Positions 1-5,615 of a DNA stretch of 5,639 nucleotides are shown here, piece by piece. This DNA comes from CAYOBW01 sp964402115 (lineage in GTDB: Bacteria; Verrucomicrobiota; Kiritimatiellia; UBA8416; CAYOBW01). How positions within the stretch are numbered: position 1 is the first letter of the stretch; every line of letters starts with the position of its first letter. The notes beneath the pieces are model-generated. The model ran no database searches. It was not told the origin of the DNA and was given only the letters and a program-made list of their open reading frames with translations. Location: assembly GCA_964402115.1 (NCBI GenBank), contig CAYOBW010000393.1:1-5639 (forward strand). The letters are read 5' to 3'. A program made the translations under genes and the position numbers.

Positions 1-25
1 CCGCCAAAGCACCTTCTTCCTTCCC

Positions 26-142
26 TTACGCACCGGACTTTGACGCAGACATGGCACGCAAGAGGATGCGTGCCCACTCTGGCGAGATCTCCTCGCCATT
101 GTCGATGATCGGCAGCAATTCCTGTCGTTGTTCCGGCATCAT
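26..142 (-). pseudogene. N-terminal fragment resembling a type III-like site-specific DNA methyltransferase
   Basis: A 38-codon ORF begins with two consecutive ATG codons (142 and 139) and ends in TAA at 28-26. TAAGGA, which includes the stop codon of the preceding ORF6N gene, gives a Shine-Dalgarno 5 or 8 nt upstream of the two starts. The first ~27 residues (PEQRQELLPIIDNG, then EEISPEWARIL) look like the conserved N-terminus of adenine-specific DNA methyltransferases of the type III Mod kind. As I remember that family, the next residues would be a proline/glutamate/arginine run (FPPEKREYE-like). Here the frame instead reads LRAMSASKSGA and stops. Neither other minus-strand frame continues the expected sequence in the remaining ~60 bases, so a simple single-base frameshift does not restore it. 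The break coincides with an inverted repeat at 53-74. The match is from memory and needs a search. Confidence 0.4.
53..74. repeat. 8-bp inverted repeat at the methyltransferase break point
   Basis: GGCACGCA and TGCGTGCC are perfect inverted copies separated by 6 bp. The minus-strand left arm codes for part of the WARI residues that still match the methyltransferase family; the right arm lies in sequence that no longer does. This places a fold-back structure at the point where homology ends. Confidence 0.55.
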
Positions 143-147
143 GCCGA

Positions 148-153
148 TCCTTA
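148..153 (-). promoter_or_regulatory. Ribosome binding site of the methyltransferase-like fragment
   Basis: TAAGGA contains both the stop codon of the ORF6N gene and an AAGGA Shine-Dalgarno core, 5 nt before ATG 142 and 8 nt before ATG 139. This stop/ribosome-site overlap implies that the two ORFs were once co-translated. Confidence 0.45.
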
Positions 154-432
154 CTTCGTCCGTACACGGTACACGGCGCGTCGTTCCCGTGCCTGGAGCC
201 CGATCTGGCGACGAGGTGTGACCAGCGGCGCCATCAGTTGTCGAAACTTCAAGGCTCCAGATTGGAACCTTGAACCCGCAACCTCATCCGCCGTGAGTTG
301 GAACATGAAGTCGGCTGGAAAGCGATCGAGGTTGCGCGTCACGGCCCTGTTGCTGTTCTTCGTTGCCACCCCATAGAGCGCGGCCAAGTCACGGTCGAGA
401 ATCACCTTCTGGCTGCGCAGCAAGCGTCTCAT
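151..432 (-). CDS. ORF6N-domain DNA-binding protein, apparently truncated
   Basis: This 93-residue product carries the front part of an ORF6N domain, a small DNA-binding module found in phage antirepressor/KilA-like proteins and in accessory proteins beside restriction-modification genes. The core RSQKVILDRDLAALYGV (about 6-22) and NLDRFPADFMFQLTADE (about 33-49) match the family closely. After FQSGALK (about 54-60) the family normally continues to a conserved YAFTEHG-like segment; here the sequence instead becomes basic and unfamiliar up to the stop. The N-terminus is also some 10-15 residues shorter than usual. The start at 432 is preferred over an in-frame ATG at 507 because GGGAG lies 7 nt upstream and the extra residues would only be an out-of-frame reading of the glycosidase end. 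The ATG overlaps the glycosidase stop (ATGA). It is a real family member by sequence, but I suspect a broken, possibly non-functional copy. Confidence 0.75.
   Translation of the reverse strand: MRRLLRSQKVILDRDLAALYGVATKNSNRAVTRNLDRFPADFMFQLTADEVAGSRFQSGALKFRQLMAPLVTPRRQIGLQARERRAVYRVRTK
162..175. repeat. Tandem 7-bp duplication in the ORF6N gene
   Basis: GTACACG occurs twice head to tail near the 3' end of the ORF6N reading frame, in the part that no longer resembles the family. A 7-bp duplication shifts the frame, so it could be one of the lesions behind the altered C-terminus. Confidence 0.4.
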
Positions 433-2807
433 CGCCGCTCTCCCGCGAAGACCACGGACCACGCCACCGCGCGGCTTTCCCGGCTGCGGATCACGAGCCG
501 GAGCCACCCGTCCTCGCCCTGGGACACCGGCTCGATCGTCACGCCCGCCGCCGCGTCTGCCGCCGACACTTTCCAGGCCGTCGGCTGCCAGCCGCCGCCG
601 TCCCGCAGCCCTGCCACGCGCAGCTCATACGCGTCGCCGCCCACGACCCGGCTGCTTCCCGACAGCACGCCGTCGGCCCAGCGCTCGTCCGTCACATCCA
701 CGATTCCCTGCGTCACGTGGCGCGAGGTCGAAACGAGTACGGGCCGCCCTTCCTGGCGGCGCACGGCGACCATCCGGCAGCTCTCGGCCGGCACCTCGAA
801 CGCCAGCGCCCCCCGGAAGGCGGGCAGCGGCGCCCTGGCCCAGAAGTCGAAGGCGTGATAGGTCGCCGCGCCATCCAGGCCGGCCTTCGCGGCGTCGTAG
901 CGGATCGTGCGCGGCTCGCTGTCCCAGTTGTAAAGGCCCAGCACGTCGCGACGGACCGGCTGGCTGGCGTCGGTGAGCAGCCAGATCGAGGGCATGGTGG
1001 TGTCGAAGTAGTCCACCGGCCGCGCCTGCGCCGCGTGGCTGGGCATGCAGCGCTTCAGGATGTCGAGCCGCTCCGGCGGCAGGCCGGGCAGCCAGTCGCT
1101 GTTGAGGTTGAAGGCGCCCGCCACGGCGATCCACGAGGCGAGCAGCTGCGCGTGCCGCAGCTGCACCGCCGGACGGACGTAGGCCGGATCGGGGTCGTTC
1201 CACCACACGCGGCCGTGCAGAAAGTACAGGCGGTTCGCCCGGATGGGGCCGGTGATGATGCCCCCGCCCTCGAAGTGCATGACCTCCTTGCGGTAGTCCT
1301 GCCACTCGAAGCCGTTGTCCGGGCCGACGCGCATGGAGTCCACCAGGCCCATGACGCCGCCCAGAGAGCGCATGTTCTGGCTCGCGCAGCAGCCCGAGAA
1401 GTAGACGTCCGGCCCGGCCGCCTTGCGCAGCAGCTTCAGGCCGCTGCGCAGGGCCTCGATGTTGGTGACGTGCGGGTCGCGGAAGGGCGCGTTGTTGCCG
1501 ATCTTGTCATCCTTGTAGCCGTCGTTGACGTAGATCTGCTCCGTGGCCGAGCCGGTCCAGAGGCCGTCCATCTTGAAGTAGTCGTAGCCCCAGCCCTTCA
1601 GCGTTTGCGCCAGTTCGACGAGGTGGGCCTGCACCGCCGGATGCGTCAGGTCCAGCGACGTGCCGCCCCATTCGGTCTCGTAGGGCTTGCCGTCCAGGCG
1701 CCGCATGAACCAGTCCTGCCGCTCCTTGTACTCGGGGTCCTGGTGGTTGCGGGCGAAGGGCAGCAGCCAGATGCCGGCGGTCAGGCCGTTGCGCCTGATC
1801 ATCTCCGCCGTCGGGGCCATGCCGTGCGGGTACGGGCCGTCCGGCTTGTGCCGCGTGAACCCGCGGCGCGGCCCGTTGATGCGGCTGCCGTCCGGCTTGC
1901 TCGCGCCGTCCTGCCACTCGTCGTCGATCTGCACGAACCCGAAGCCGAGCGGCTTGAGCTCCCGCGCGGCGAATGCCGTCAGCGTGACAATGTCCTTCTC
2001 GTTGAGCGCGCCCGCCCCGTGCTGCTTGTCCGTCAGTCCGCCGACCTCCGAGTACCACGTGCAGAAGCCGGGCGACCGGGGGTGCAGGCGGATGTCGTAC
2101 TGCTTCTTGATCGCATCCGCGAACAGCTCCTGTCCGACCCGCGCGTCGTCGAAGAGGCCGACGGCCAGCGTTTCGAGGGCCGCGGTCTGGCCCGGCTCGA
2201 TGAGCAGGCGGCCGTAGTCGATCTGCGCCTTGAAGGAGACCCGGCCGTCCTGCACCGCGGAGAACAGCACACCGTCGCCGCGGTCATGCGTGACCCAGCC
2301 GGCGACTACCCCGCGCCGCGTTGCGGGGTCCGCGCAGGTGAGGAACACGTAGCTGCCCGGGTTCTGATCCGGCGCGAGCAGCCCGGCTGTCCCCATCGTC
2401 CGCAGTTCGGCGGCGGGCTTGCCCAACTCCAGGCTGAAAGTGGCCGGCACGCACTTCGCCACCGTGAGCGCGTTGGTGCCGGCGTTGCGCTGCGTCCCGC
2501 GGATCAGGACGAAAGGCAGCCCCGGGTACAGCTCGAGCGAAGCCACCCTGCCATCCCCCCGCTGGACCTCGATCCGGCGGCCGGCACCGAAGACGGGATC
2601 GTTCACGGCCGCCTCCGCCGCCGTACCAGCCGTGCCACCCAGCGTGCCGCCGGTGACGAAGGTCCGTCCCGACGCCTTCTCCGCGAAGGCAAAGGCGCCC
2701 GTCGCGGCATCGTACTGCGCCGACAGCGTGGCGTTCTCGATCCGCAGGGGCGCGGCGCCGAGGGCCAGCGGCGCGAGGGTGGCCATAAGTGCGAACAACG
2801 TCTTCAT
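429..2807 (-). CDS. Secreted GH36-type alpha-galactosidase
   Basis: This 792-residue glycoside hydrolase probably removes terminal alpha-linked galactose from oligo- or polysaccharides. Residues 1-18 form a Sec signal peptide (K2, hydrophobic core 4-17, likely cut near LGA/AP), so it acts in the periplasm or outside. An N-terminal beta-sandwich region (about 20-240) is followed by a (beta/alpha)8 barrel (about 245-600) and a beta-rich C-terminal region (about 615-790). Barrel landmarks are GFCTWY (247-252), QIDDEWQDG (293-301), GIWLLPFA (345-352), YFKMDGLW (410-417) with D414 as predicted nucleophile, SGCC (471-474), MRVGPD (492-497) with D497 as predicted acid/base, and WWNDPD (535-540). Both catalytic strands align by eye with the Thermotoga GalA motifs YFKIDF and MRIGPD, as I remember them. 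AAAGGAG lies 10 nt before the ATG. It is the last gene of the sugar operon, and its stop codon overlaps the start of the next ORF. GH36 activities also include N-acetylgalactosaminidase and galactosyl transfer, so substrate is inferred. Confidence 0.9.
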   Translation of the reverse strand: MKTLFALMATLAPLALGAAPLRIENATLSAQYDAATGAFAFAEKASGRTFVTGGTLGGTAGTAAEAAVNDPVFGAGRRIEVQRGDGRVASLELYPGLPFVLIRGTQRNAGTNALTVAKCVPATFSLELGKPAAELRTMGTAGLLAPDQNPGSYVFLTCADPATRRGVVAGWVTHDRGDGVLFSAVQDGRVSFKAQIDYGRLLIEPGQTAALETLAVGLFDDARVGQELFADAIKKQYDIRLHPRSPGFCTWYSEVGGLTDKQHGAGALNEKDIVTLTAFAARELKPLGFGFVQIDDEWQDGASKPDGSRINGPRRGFTRHKPDGPYPHGMAPTAEMIRRNGLTAGIWLLPFARNHQDPEYKERQDWFMRRLDGKPYETEWGGTSLDLTHPAVQAHLVELAQTLKGWGYDYFKMDGLWTGSATEQIYVNDGYKDDKIGNNAPFRDPHVTNIEALRSGLKLLRKAAGPDVYFSGCCASQNMRSLGGVMGLVDSMRVGPDNGFEWQDYRKEVMHFEGGGIITGPIRANRLYFLHGRVWWNDPDPAYVRPAVQLRHAQLLASWIAVAGAFNLNSDWLPGLPPERLDILKRCMPSHAAQARPVDYFDTTMPSIWLLTDASQPVRRDVLGLYNWDSEPRTIRYDAAKAGLDGAATYHAFDFWARAPLPAFRGALAFEVPAESCRMVAVRRQEGRPVLVSTSRHVTQGIVDVTDERWADGVLSGSSRVVGGDAYELRVAGLRDGGGWQPTAWKVSAADAAAGVTIEPVSQGEDGWLRLVIRSRESRAVAWSVVFAGERR
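440..444 (-). promoter_or_regulatory. Ribosome binding site deciding the ORF6N start
   Basis: GGGAG inside the last codons of the alpha-galactosidase lies 7 nt before the ATG at 432. Together with the ATGA overlap it favours this start over the in-frame ATG at 507. Confidence 0.5.
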
Positions 2808-2817
2808 GGGTAATGGT

Positions 2818-2824
2818 CTCCTTT
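2818..2824 (-). promoter_or_regulatory. Ribosome binding site of the alpha-galactosidase
   Basis: AAAGGAG lies 10 nt before the ATG at 2807 and is the strongest Shine-Dalgarno sequence in the window. It directly follows the 3' arm of the intergenic hairpin at 2844-2825, so folding could affect access to it. Confidence 0.75.
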
Positions 2825-2844
2825 GCCGGCGTGCGGTTGCCGGC
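2825..2844. repeat. Intergenic hairpin between oxidoreductase and alpha-galactosidase
   Basis: GCCGGC arms enclose an 8-nt loop and fill most of the 36-bp gap, beginning at the last base of the oxidoreductase stop codon. No T-run follows. It is a possible 3'-end stabiliser for the upstream message or a modulator of the adjacent ribosome site. Confidence 0.5.
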
Positions 2845-4118
2845 TAGATCGTCCAGGCCGCGCGCCGCGCGCGCTCCAGCAGCCGGTTGGCTTGTTCGTC
2901 GTCCGTGAACCGCTCGGCGACCGGATCCCACCGCAGCGACCGGCCCAGCAGGTAAGCGAGGTTGCCCAGGTGGCACACCGTCGCGGACCGGTGACCGATC
3001 TCGACGTCGGCCACGCAGCGGGCGCGCGTGCGGATGCACTCCAGCCAATTGCCGTGATGGTTGTTGCTGTTGTAGAGGCGTTTGTCGGCGGCGCCCAGCG
3101 GCTCGCGCACCAGTTCGGCCGGGTCCGAGCTGAGCCCGTCGCGGCCAACGTAGAGCTTGCCGCCCGTGCCGGTGAAGGTCAGGCCCAGGCAGTTGCCGCC
3201 AACGTGGTTGACGATGGTGCCGTTGGCATAGCGGAAGCTGACGCGCGCCCGCCCCTGGCTCGCGTCCGGGGCCAGCACCTCGACCGGCCCCGAGCCGTCC
3301 ATGTCCAGCCCCCACTGGGCGATGTCGAAATGGTGCGCGCCCATGTCGGCAAAACCGCCGCCACAGTACTCGCTGTAAGGTCGCCAGCTCTTGTCGGCCA
3401 GCTTGCCGTTGTACGGCCGCCACGGGGCCTGGCCGACCCACATGTCCCAGTCGAAGTCGGCGGGCGCAGCCTCGGCGGGCAGGTCGCAGGGCTTGGGCGG
3501 ATCGCCGGTGGAGACGTCGACCGAAACGACCCTGCCGACGCGCCCGTTGCGCACCAGCTCGCACGCGTGGCGGAACGGCCCGAAGACGCTGGAGCGCTGC
3601 TGGCTGCCGGTCTGGAAGACGCGCCCGTAGCGGCGGACGGCGGCCACGACCTCGCGCCCTTCGCGAATGGTCAGCGACAGCGGCTTCTCGCAGTAGATGT
3701 CCTTGCCGGCCCGCGCGGCGGCGCAGGCGATGAGGACGTGCCAGTGGTCGGGGGTCGCGATGACGACCGCGTCCAGGTCGGGCTGCGCCAGCATGTCGCG
3801 GAAGTCGCCGTGGGCGGCGCAGTCCCGGTACTGGCCCTGGCCGAAGCGGCTGGCGTAGTGGCGGTTGATCCGGTCCTGCACCTGCCGGACGCGCTGGCCG
3901 TTGACGTCGCAGACCGCCACATACTGCGCGTCCTGCCGGCCGAGCAGCGCGTCCAGGTGCGAGCCGCCGATCCAGCCGAGGCCCACCTGCCCGACGTTGA
4001 TCCGGTTGCTGGGCGCGACCGCGCCGTCGCGGCCCAGGGCCGAGGCCGGGACGATGGCGGGAAACGCCGCGAGAGCGGCCGCCTGCTTCAGGAAACAGCG
4101 CCTGCGACAAGCTGTCAT
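2844..4118 (-). CDS. Tat-exported Gfo/Idh/MocA family oxidoreductase
   Basis: This 424-residue protein is an NAD(P)-dependent oxidoreductase of the Gfo/Idh/MocA family, enzymes that oxidise or reduce hydroxyls of sugars and polyols. The N-terminus has a twin-arginine motif (RRCFLK, 6-11), a hydrophobic stretch (12-23) and an Ala-x-Ala-like end (PASALG), so export of the folded, cofactor-loaded protein is expected. The Rossmann dinucleotide motif is GLGWIG (46-51). Other family landmarks are PDHWH (123-127), the EKP motif (E144-K145-P146) with the lysine expected at the active site, and DMGAHHFD (258-265) with catalytic-type histidines. The length is normal for the secreted subgroup common in Planctomycetota and Verrucomicrobiota. 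The start has AGAGG 6 nt upstream. It follows the permease after 154 bp and precedes the glycosidase by 36 bp. EKP argues against the GH109 glycosidase branch, which I remember as lacking that motif. Exact substrate is not readable; a 3-keto-glycoside-forming dehydrogenase is one possibility given the neighbours. Confidence 0.93.
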   Translation of the reverse strand: MTACRRRCFLKQAAALAAFPAIVPASALGRDGAVAPSNRINVGQVGLGWIGGSHLDALLGRQDAQYVAVCDVNGQRVRQVQDRINRHYASRFGQGQYRDCAAHGDFRDMLAQPDLDAVVIATPDHWHVLIACAAARAGKDIYCEKPLSLTIREGREVVAAVRRYGRVFQTGSQQRSSVFGPFRHACELVRNGRVGRVVSVDVSTGDPPKPCDLPAEAAPADFDWDMWVGQAPWRPYNGKLADKSWRPYSEYCGGGFADMGAHHFDIAQWGLDMDGSGPVEVLAPDASQGRARVSFRYANGTIVNHVGGNCLGLTFTGTGGKLYVGRDGLSSDPAELVREPLGAADKRLYNSNNHHGNWLECIRTRARCVADVEIGHRSATVCHLGNLAYLLGRSLRWDPVAERFTDDEQANRLLERARRAAWTI

Positions 4119-4201
4119 GGTTCACCTCTGGCGATCAGCCGCCTCGATGCCGGCCCGGCCGCTGTCGGCCTGCGCAGCTTCCGTGAGATCCCGTGTCGCA
4201 T
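4115..4201 (-). CDS. Candidate 28-residue basic leader ORF upstream of the oxidoreductase
   Basis: Within the gap between permease and oxidoreductase an ATG at 4201 opens 28 codons with AAGGGG 7 nt upstream. Its TGA stop (4117-4115) overlaps the oxidoreductase ATG (4118) as ATGA, the arrangement used for translational coupling. The product would be basic, with seven arginines and one lysine, and resembles nothing I know. High GC makes short arginine-rich open frames common by chance, so the combined ribosome site and overlap are suggestive only. It could be a leader peptide that controls the downstream enzyme, or a coincidence. Confidence 0.25.
   Translation of the reverse strand: MRHGISRKLRRPTAAGPASRRLIARGEP
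4125..4129 (-). promoter_or_regulatory. Ribosome binding site of the oxidoreductase
   Basis: AGAGG lies 6 nt before the ATG at 4118, immediately in front of the Tat signal sequence. Confidence 0.7.
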
Positions 4202-4222
4202 TTCCAATCCCCTTCGTGCCCG

Positions 4223-4237
4223 ACGGCGTACGGCCGT
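4223..4237. repeat. Short inverted repeat in the permease-oxidoreductase gap
   Basis: ACGGC and GCCGT flank a 5-nt loop. It lies about 30 bp downstream of the larger palindrome and about 10 nt upstream of the leader ORF's Shine-Dalgarno. Such 5-bp GC stems are frequent in GC-rich DNA, so function is doubtful. Confidence 0.3.
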
Positions 4238-4268
4238 GAGCAGGGCGCTGCGAGGGTTTCCGCTTATC

Positions 4269-4284
4269 GGCGTCAGCTGACGCC
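4269..4284. repeat. Perfect 16-bp palindrome over the permease stop codon
   Basis: GGCGTCAGCTGACGCC equals its own reverse complement over all 16 bases. As RNA it gives a 6-bp stem with an AGCU loop. The permease TGA (4275-4273) lies within it. No T-run follows, so it is not a standard intrinsic terminator. It may be an mRNA processing or stability element, or a symmetrical protein-binding site. Confidence 0.6.
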
Positions 4285-5502
4285 CCGGATTTCTTTCCTG
4301 GGTGGATCGCGGAAGAAGAGCAGGCAGACGACCATGACGCCCAGCGACAGGAAAGCGGGCGTGAGCCAGATCTTCGTCCAGTCGTGCCCGACCACCGCGC
4401 CGGCCGCGTCCGTGAGCGTGTACAGGCCGAGCACCTTGCCCGCGAGCATGGTGCCGACGAAGGCCCCGACGCCCCACAGGATGAACGCGATGAAGCCCTG
4501 GCACGCGCCGCGGATGCGTTCGTTCGATTCGTCGTCCACGTACAGCTGGCCGGCAATGAACAGGAAGTCGTAGCAGACGCCATGCAGCAGGATGGCGCCG
4601 AAGATGAGCGAGGCGGCCATCGCGGACGGGGTGACGCTGCCGGCGAGGAGGAAGTAGCGCGCCGCCCAGGCCAGGATGCCCATGACGATCGTCTTCTTGT
4701 AGCCGATGCGCTTCAGGATCAGCGGCAGCAAAGACAGAGTGATCACGTCCGCCACCTGGGCGAGGGTCATCTTGCCGGCGATGTGTTCCCACTTCAGCTC
4801 GGTGAGGTAGATGCCCATCATCACGAAGTAGAAGTACAGCGGGATGCAGATCAGGAACATGCAGAGGATGAAGACGGCAAACGCGGGTTTCTTGAGCAGC
4901 GCCAGCGCGTCCAGGCCCAGCACTTCGCCGAGGCGGATGCCGGCGCCGGTCTTCCGGGGCGGTGTGTGCGGCAGGGTCAGCGCGAACAGCCCGCAGACGA
5001 TCGAGGCGCCGCCGGCCAGGTACCACTGGAGGGCGGACTGCTCGCCCTTCAACGCGCTCAACACCAGCCCGCCGGCGATCCAGCCGACGGAAGCGAACCG
5101 CTTCACGCGCGGGAAGTCGGCCTTGGCGTCCGCCAGGTTGTGGAAGGCCAGCGAGTTGCCCAGCGCCAGCGTCGGGGCGTAAAGCGCGCAGTAGAGGATC
5201 AGCGTGGCGTAGAACGAGCCGAACGTGGTGAACCGCGGCAGGAGGCACATCACCACGCCGCCGAGGATGCCCAGCGCGGCGAGCATCTTCTCCGAGGCGA
5301 AGTAGCGGTCGGCGATCAAGCCGACGATGAACGGCGAGATCATCGACCCGATGGCAAACGCGCCATAGGCGGCGCCGATCTCCTGCCCGCCGAACTTCAG
5401 CGTATTGGCGAGGTAGGTGCCCATGCTCACATACCAGGCGCCCCAGATGAAGTACTGGAGGAAGTTGAAGGCCGAGAGTTTGATCTTGAGGCTGTTTTGC
5501 AT
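4273..5502 (-). CDS. MFS permease, nucleoside:H+ symporter (NupG-like) family
   Basis: This is a 409-residue inner-membrane transporter of the major facilitator superfamily, probably a proton symporter for a sugar or nucleoside. About twelve hydrophobic segments can be read, roughly at residues 11-30, 43-64, 72-88, 96-118, 136-152, 158-178, 208-231, 246-263, 270-288, 294-320, 334-358 and 377-397, with a long central loop at about 179-207. The loop after helix 2 (GLIADRYFASEK, 61-72) fits the MFS G-x-x-x-D-R signature. The stretches KMTLAQV (244-250), ILAWAARYF (276-284) and HGVCYDF (307-313) match conserved blocks of the NupG/XapB family as I remember them. An in-frame ATG at 5547 would add 15 non-hydrophobic residues; I chose 5502 because AGGGAG lies 10 nt upstream and the family start (MQNSLKIKLSAF) fits. 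It is first in the sugar operon. Members of this family in related phyla often sit in sugar operons, so the substrate may be galactose, a galactoside or an oxidised sugar rather than a nucleoside. Family is confident, substrate is inference. Confidence 0.93.
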   Translation of the reverse strand: MQNSLKIKLSAFNFLQYFIWGAWYVSMGTYLANTLKFGGQEIGAAYGAFAIGSMISPFIVGLIADRYFASEKMLAALGILGGVVMCLLPRFTTFGSFYATLILYCALYAPTLALGNSLAFHNLADAKADFPRVKRFASVGWIAGGLVLSALKGEQSALQWYLAGGASIVCGLFALTLPHTPPRKTGAGIRLGEVLGLDALALLKKPAFAVFILCMFLICIPLYFYFVMMGIYLTELKWEHIAGKMTLAQVADVITLSLLPLILKRIGYKKTIVMGILAWAARYFLLAGSVTPSAMAASLIFGAILLHGVCYDFLFIAGQLYVDDESNERIRGACQGFIAFILWGVGAFVGTMLAGKVLGLYTLTDAAGAVVGHDWTKIWLTPAFLSLGVMVVCLLFFRDPPRKEIRGVS

Positions 5503-5512
5503 GGCGCCTGAA

Positions 5513-5518
5513 CTCCCT
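5513..5518 (-). promoter_or_regulatory. Ribosome binding site deciding the permease start
   Basis: AGGGAG lies 10 nt before the ATG at 5502. This supports the shorter 409-residue permease rather than the in-frame ATG at 5547. Confidence 0.7.
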
Positions 5519-5531
5519 GTGTTGACGACTT

Positions 5532-5560
5532 CTGCTAGTGGAATCACGCGTCGGGATCAA
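5532..5560 (-). promoter_or_regulatory. Candidate sigma-70-type promoter of the sugar operon
   Basis: Read on the minus strand, TTGATC (5560-5555) and TAGCAG (5537-5532) are separated by exactly 17 bp and would start transcription about 20-25 nt before the permease ATG. The -35 box matches TTGACA in four of six positions, the -10 box TATAAT in about three, so the call is weak. It is the best-placed pair I could find in the upstream 137 bp. Confidence 0.25.
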
Positions 5561-5599
5561 GCACAAAAGGCGCAGGGTTTCCCCTCCCGCCCCGTAGCT

Positions 5600-5615
5600 G
5601 CCGCCGTGAGGCGGC
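5600..5615. repeat. Inverted repeat upstream of the operon
   Basis: GCCGCC and GGCGGC arms enclose a 4-nt loop, about 40 bp upstream of the candidate promoter. It has no T-run on either side. It could end an upstream transcript or be an operator, but the GC-only arms make chance likely. Confidence 0.35.

Noticed and set aside
433..507. Longer ORF6N protein starting at 507
   Set aside because: The extra residues are an out-of-frame reading of the glycosidase C-terminus and do not resemble an ORF6N N-terminus.
363..2813. An 816-codon open frame on the plus strand covering the whole alpha-galactosidase gene
   Set aside because: It is antisense to a gene with clear catalytic motifs, is dominated by Arg, Ala, Val and Gly, and shows no recognisable domain; long antisense frames arise from high GC at third codon positions.
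2844..4118. Oxidoreductase as a GH109 NAD-dependent glycosidase
   Set aside because: It carries the EKP motif of dehydrogenase members, which I remember as absent from the GH109 branch; the Tat signal alone does not separate the two.
2284..4125. A 613-codon minus-strand frame spanning the oxidoreductase and the start of the glycosidase
   Set aside because: It is out of frame with both real genes and reads as Arg/Gly/Pro-rich shadow sequence.
2823..4280. A 485-codon plus-strand frame opposite the oxidoreductase
   Set aside because: Low-complexity antisense shadow of a well-supported gene, with no motif of its own.
4384..5511. A 375-codon plus-strand frame opposite the permease
   Set aside because: Rich in Gln, Arg, Glu and His with no domain; it mirrors the hydrophobic codons of the permease on the other strand.
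5503..5547. Longer permease start at 5547
   Set aside because: The additional 15 residues do not fit the family N-terminus, and the clear AGGGAG site belongs to the ATG at 5502.
5545..5556. Operator-like dyad around ACGCGT near the candidate promoter
   Set aside because: Only the central six bases are symmetrical; the flanks do not match, so it is not distinguishable from chance.
5600..5615. Intrinsic terminator upstream of the operon
   Set aside because: The stem is only 6 bp and no T-run follows on either strand.
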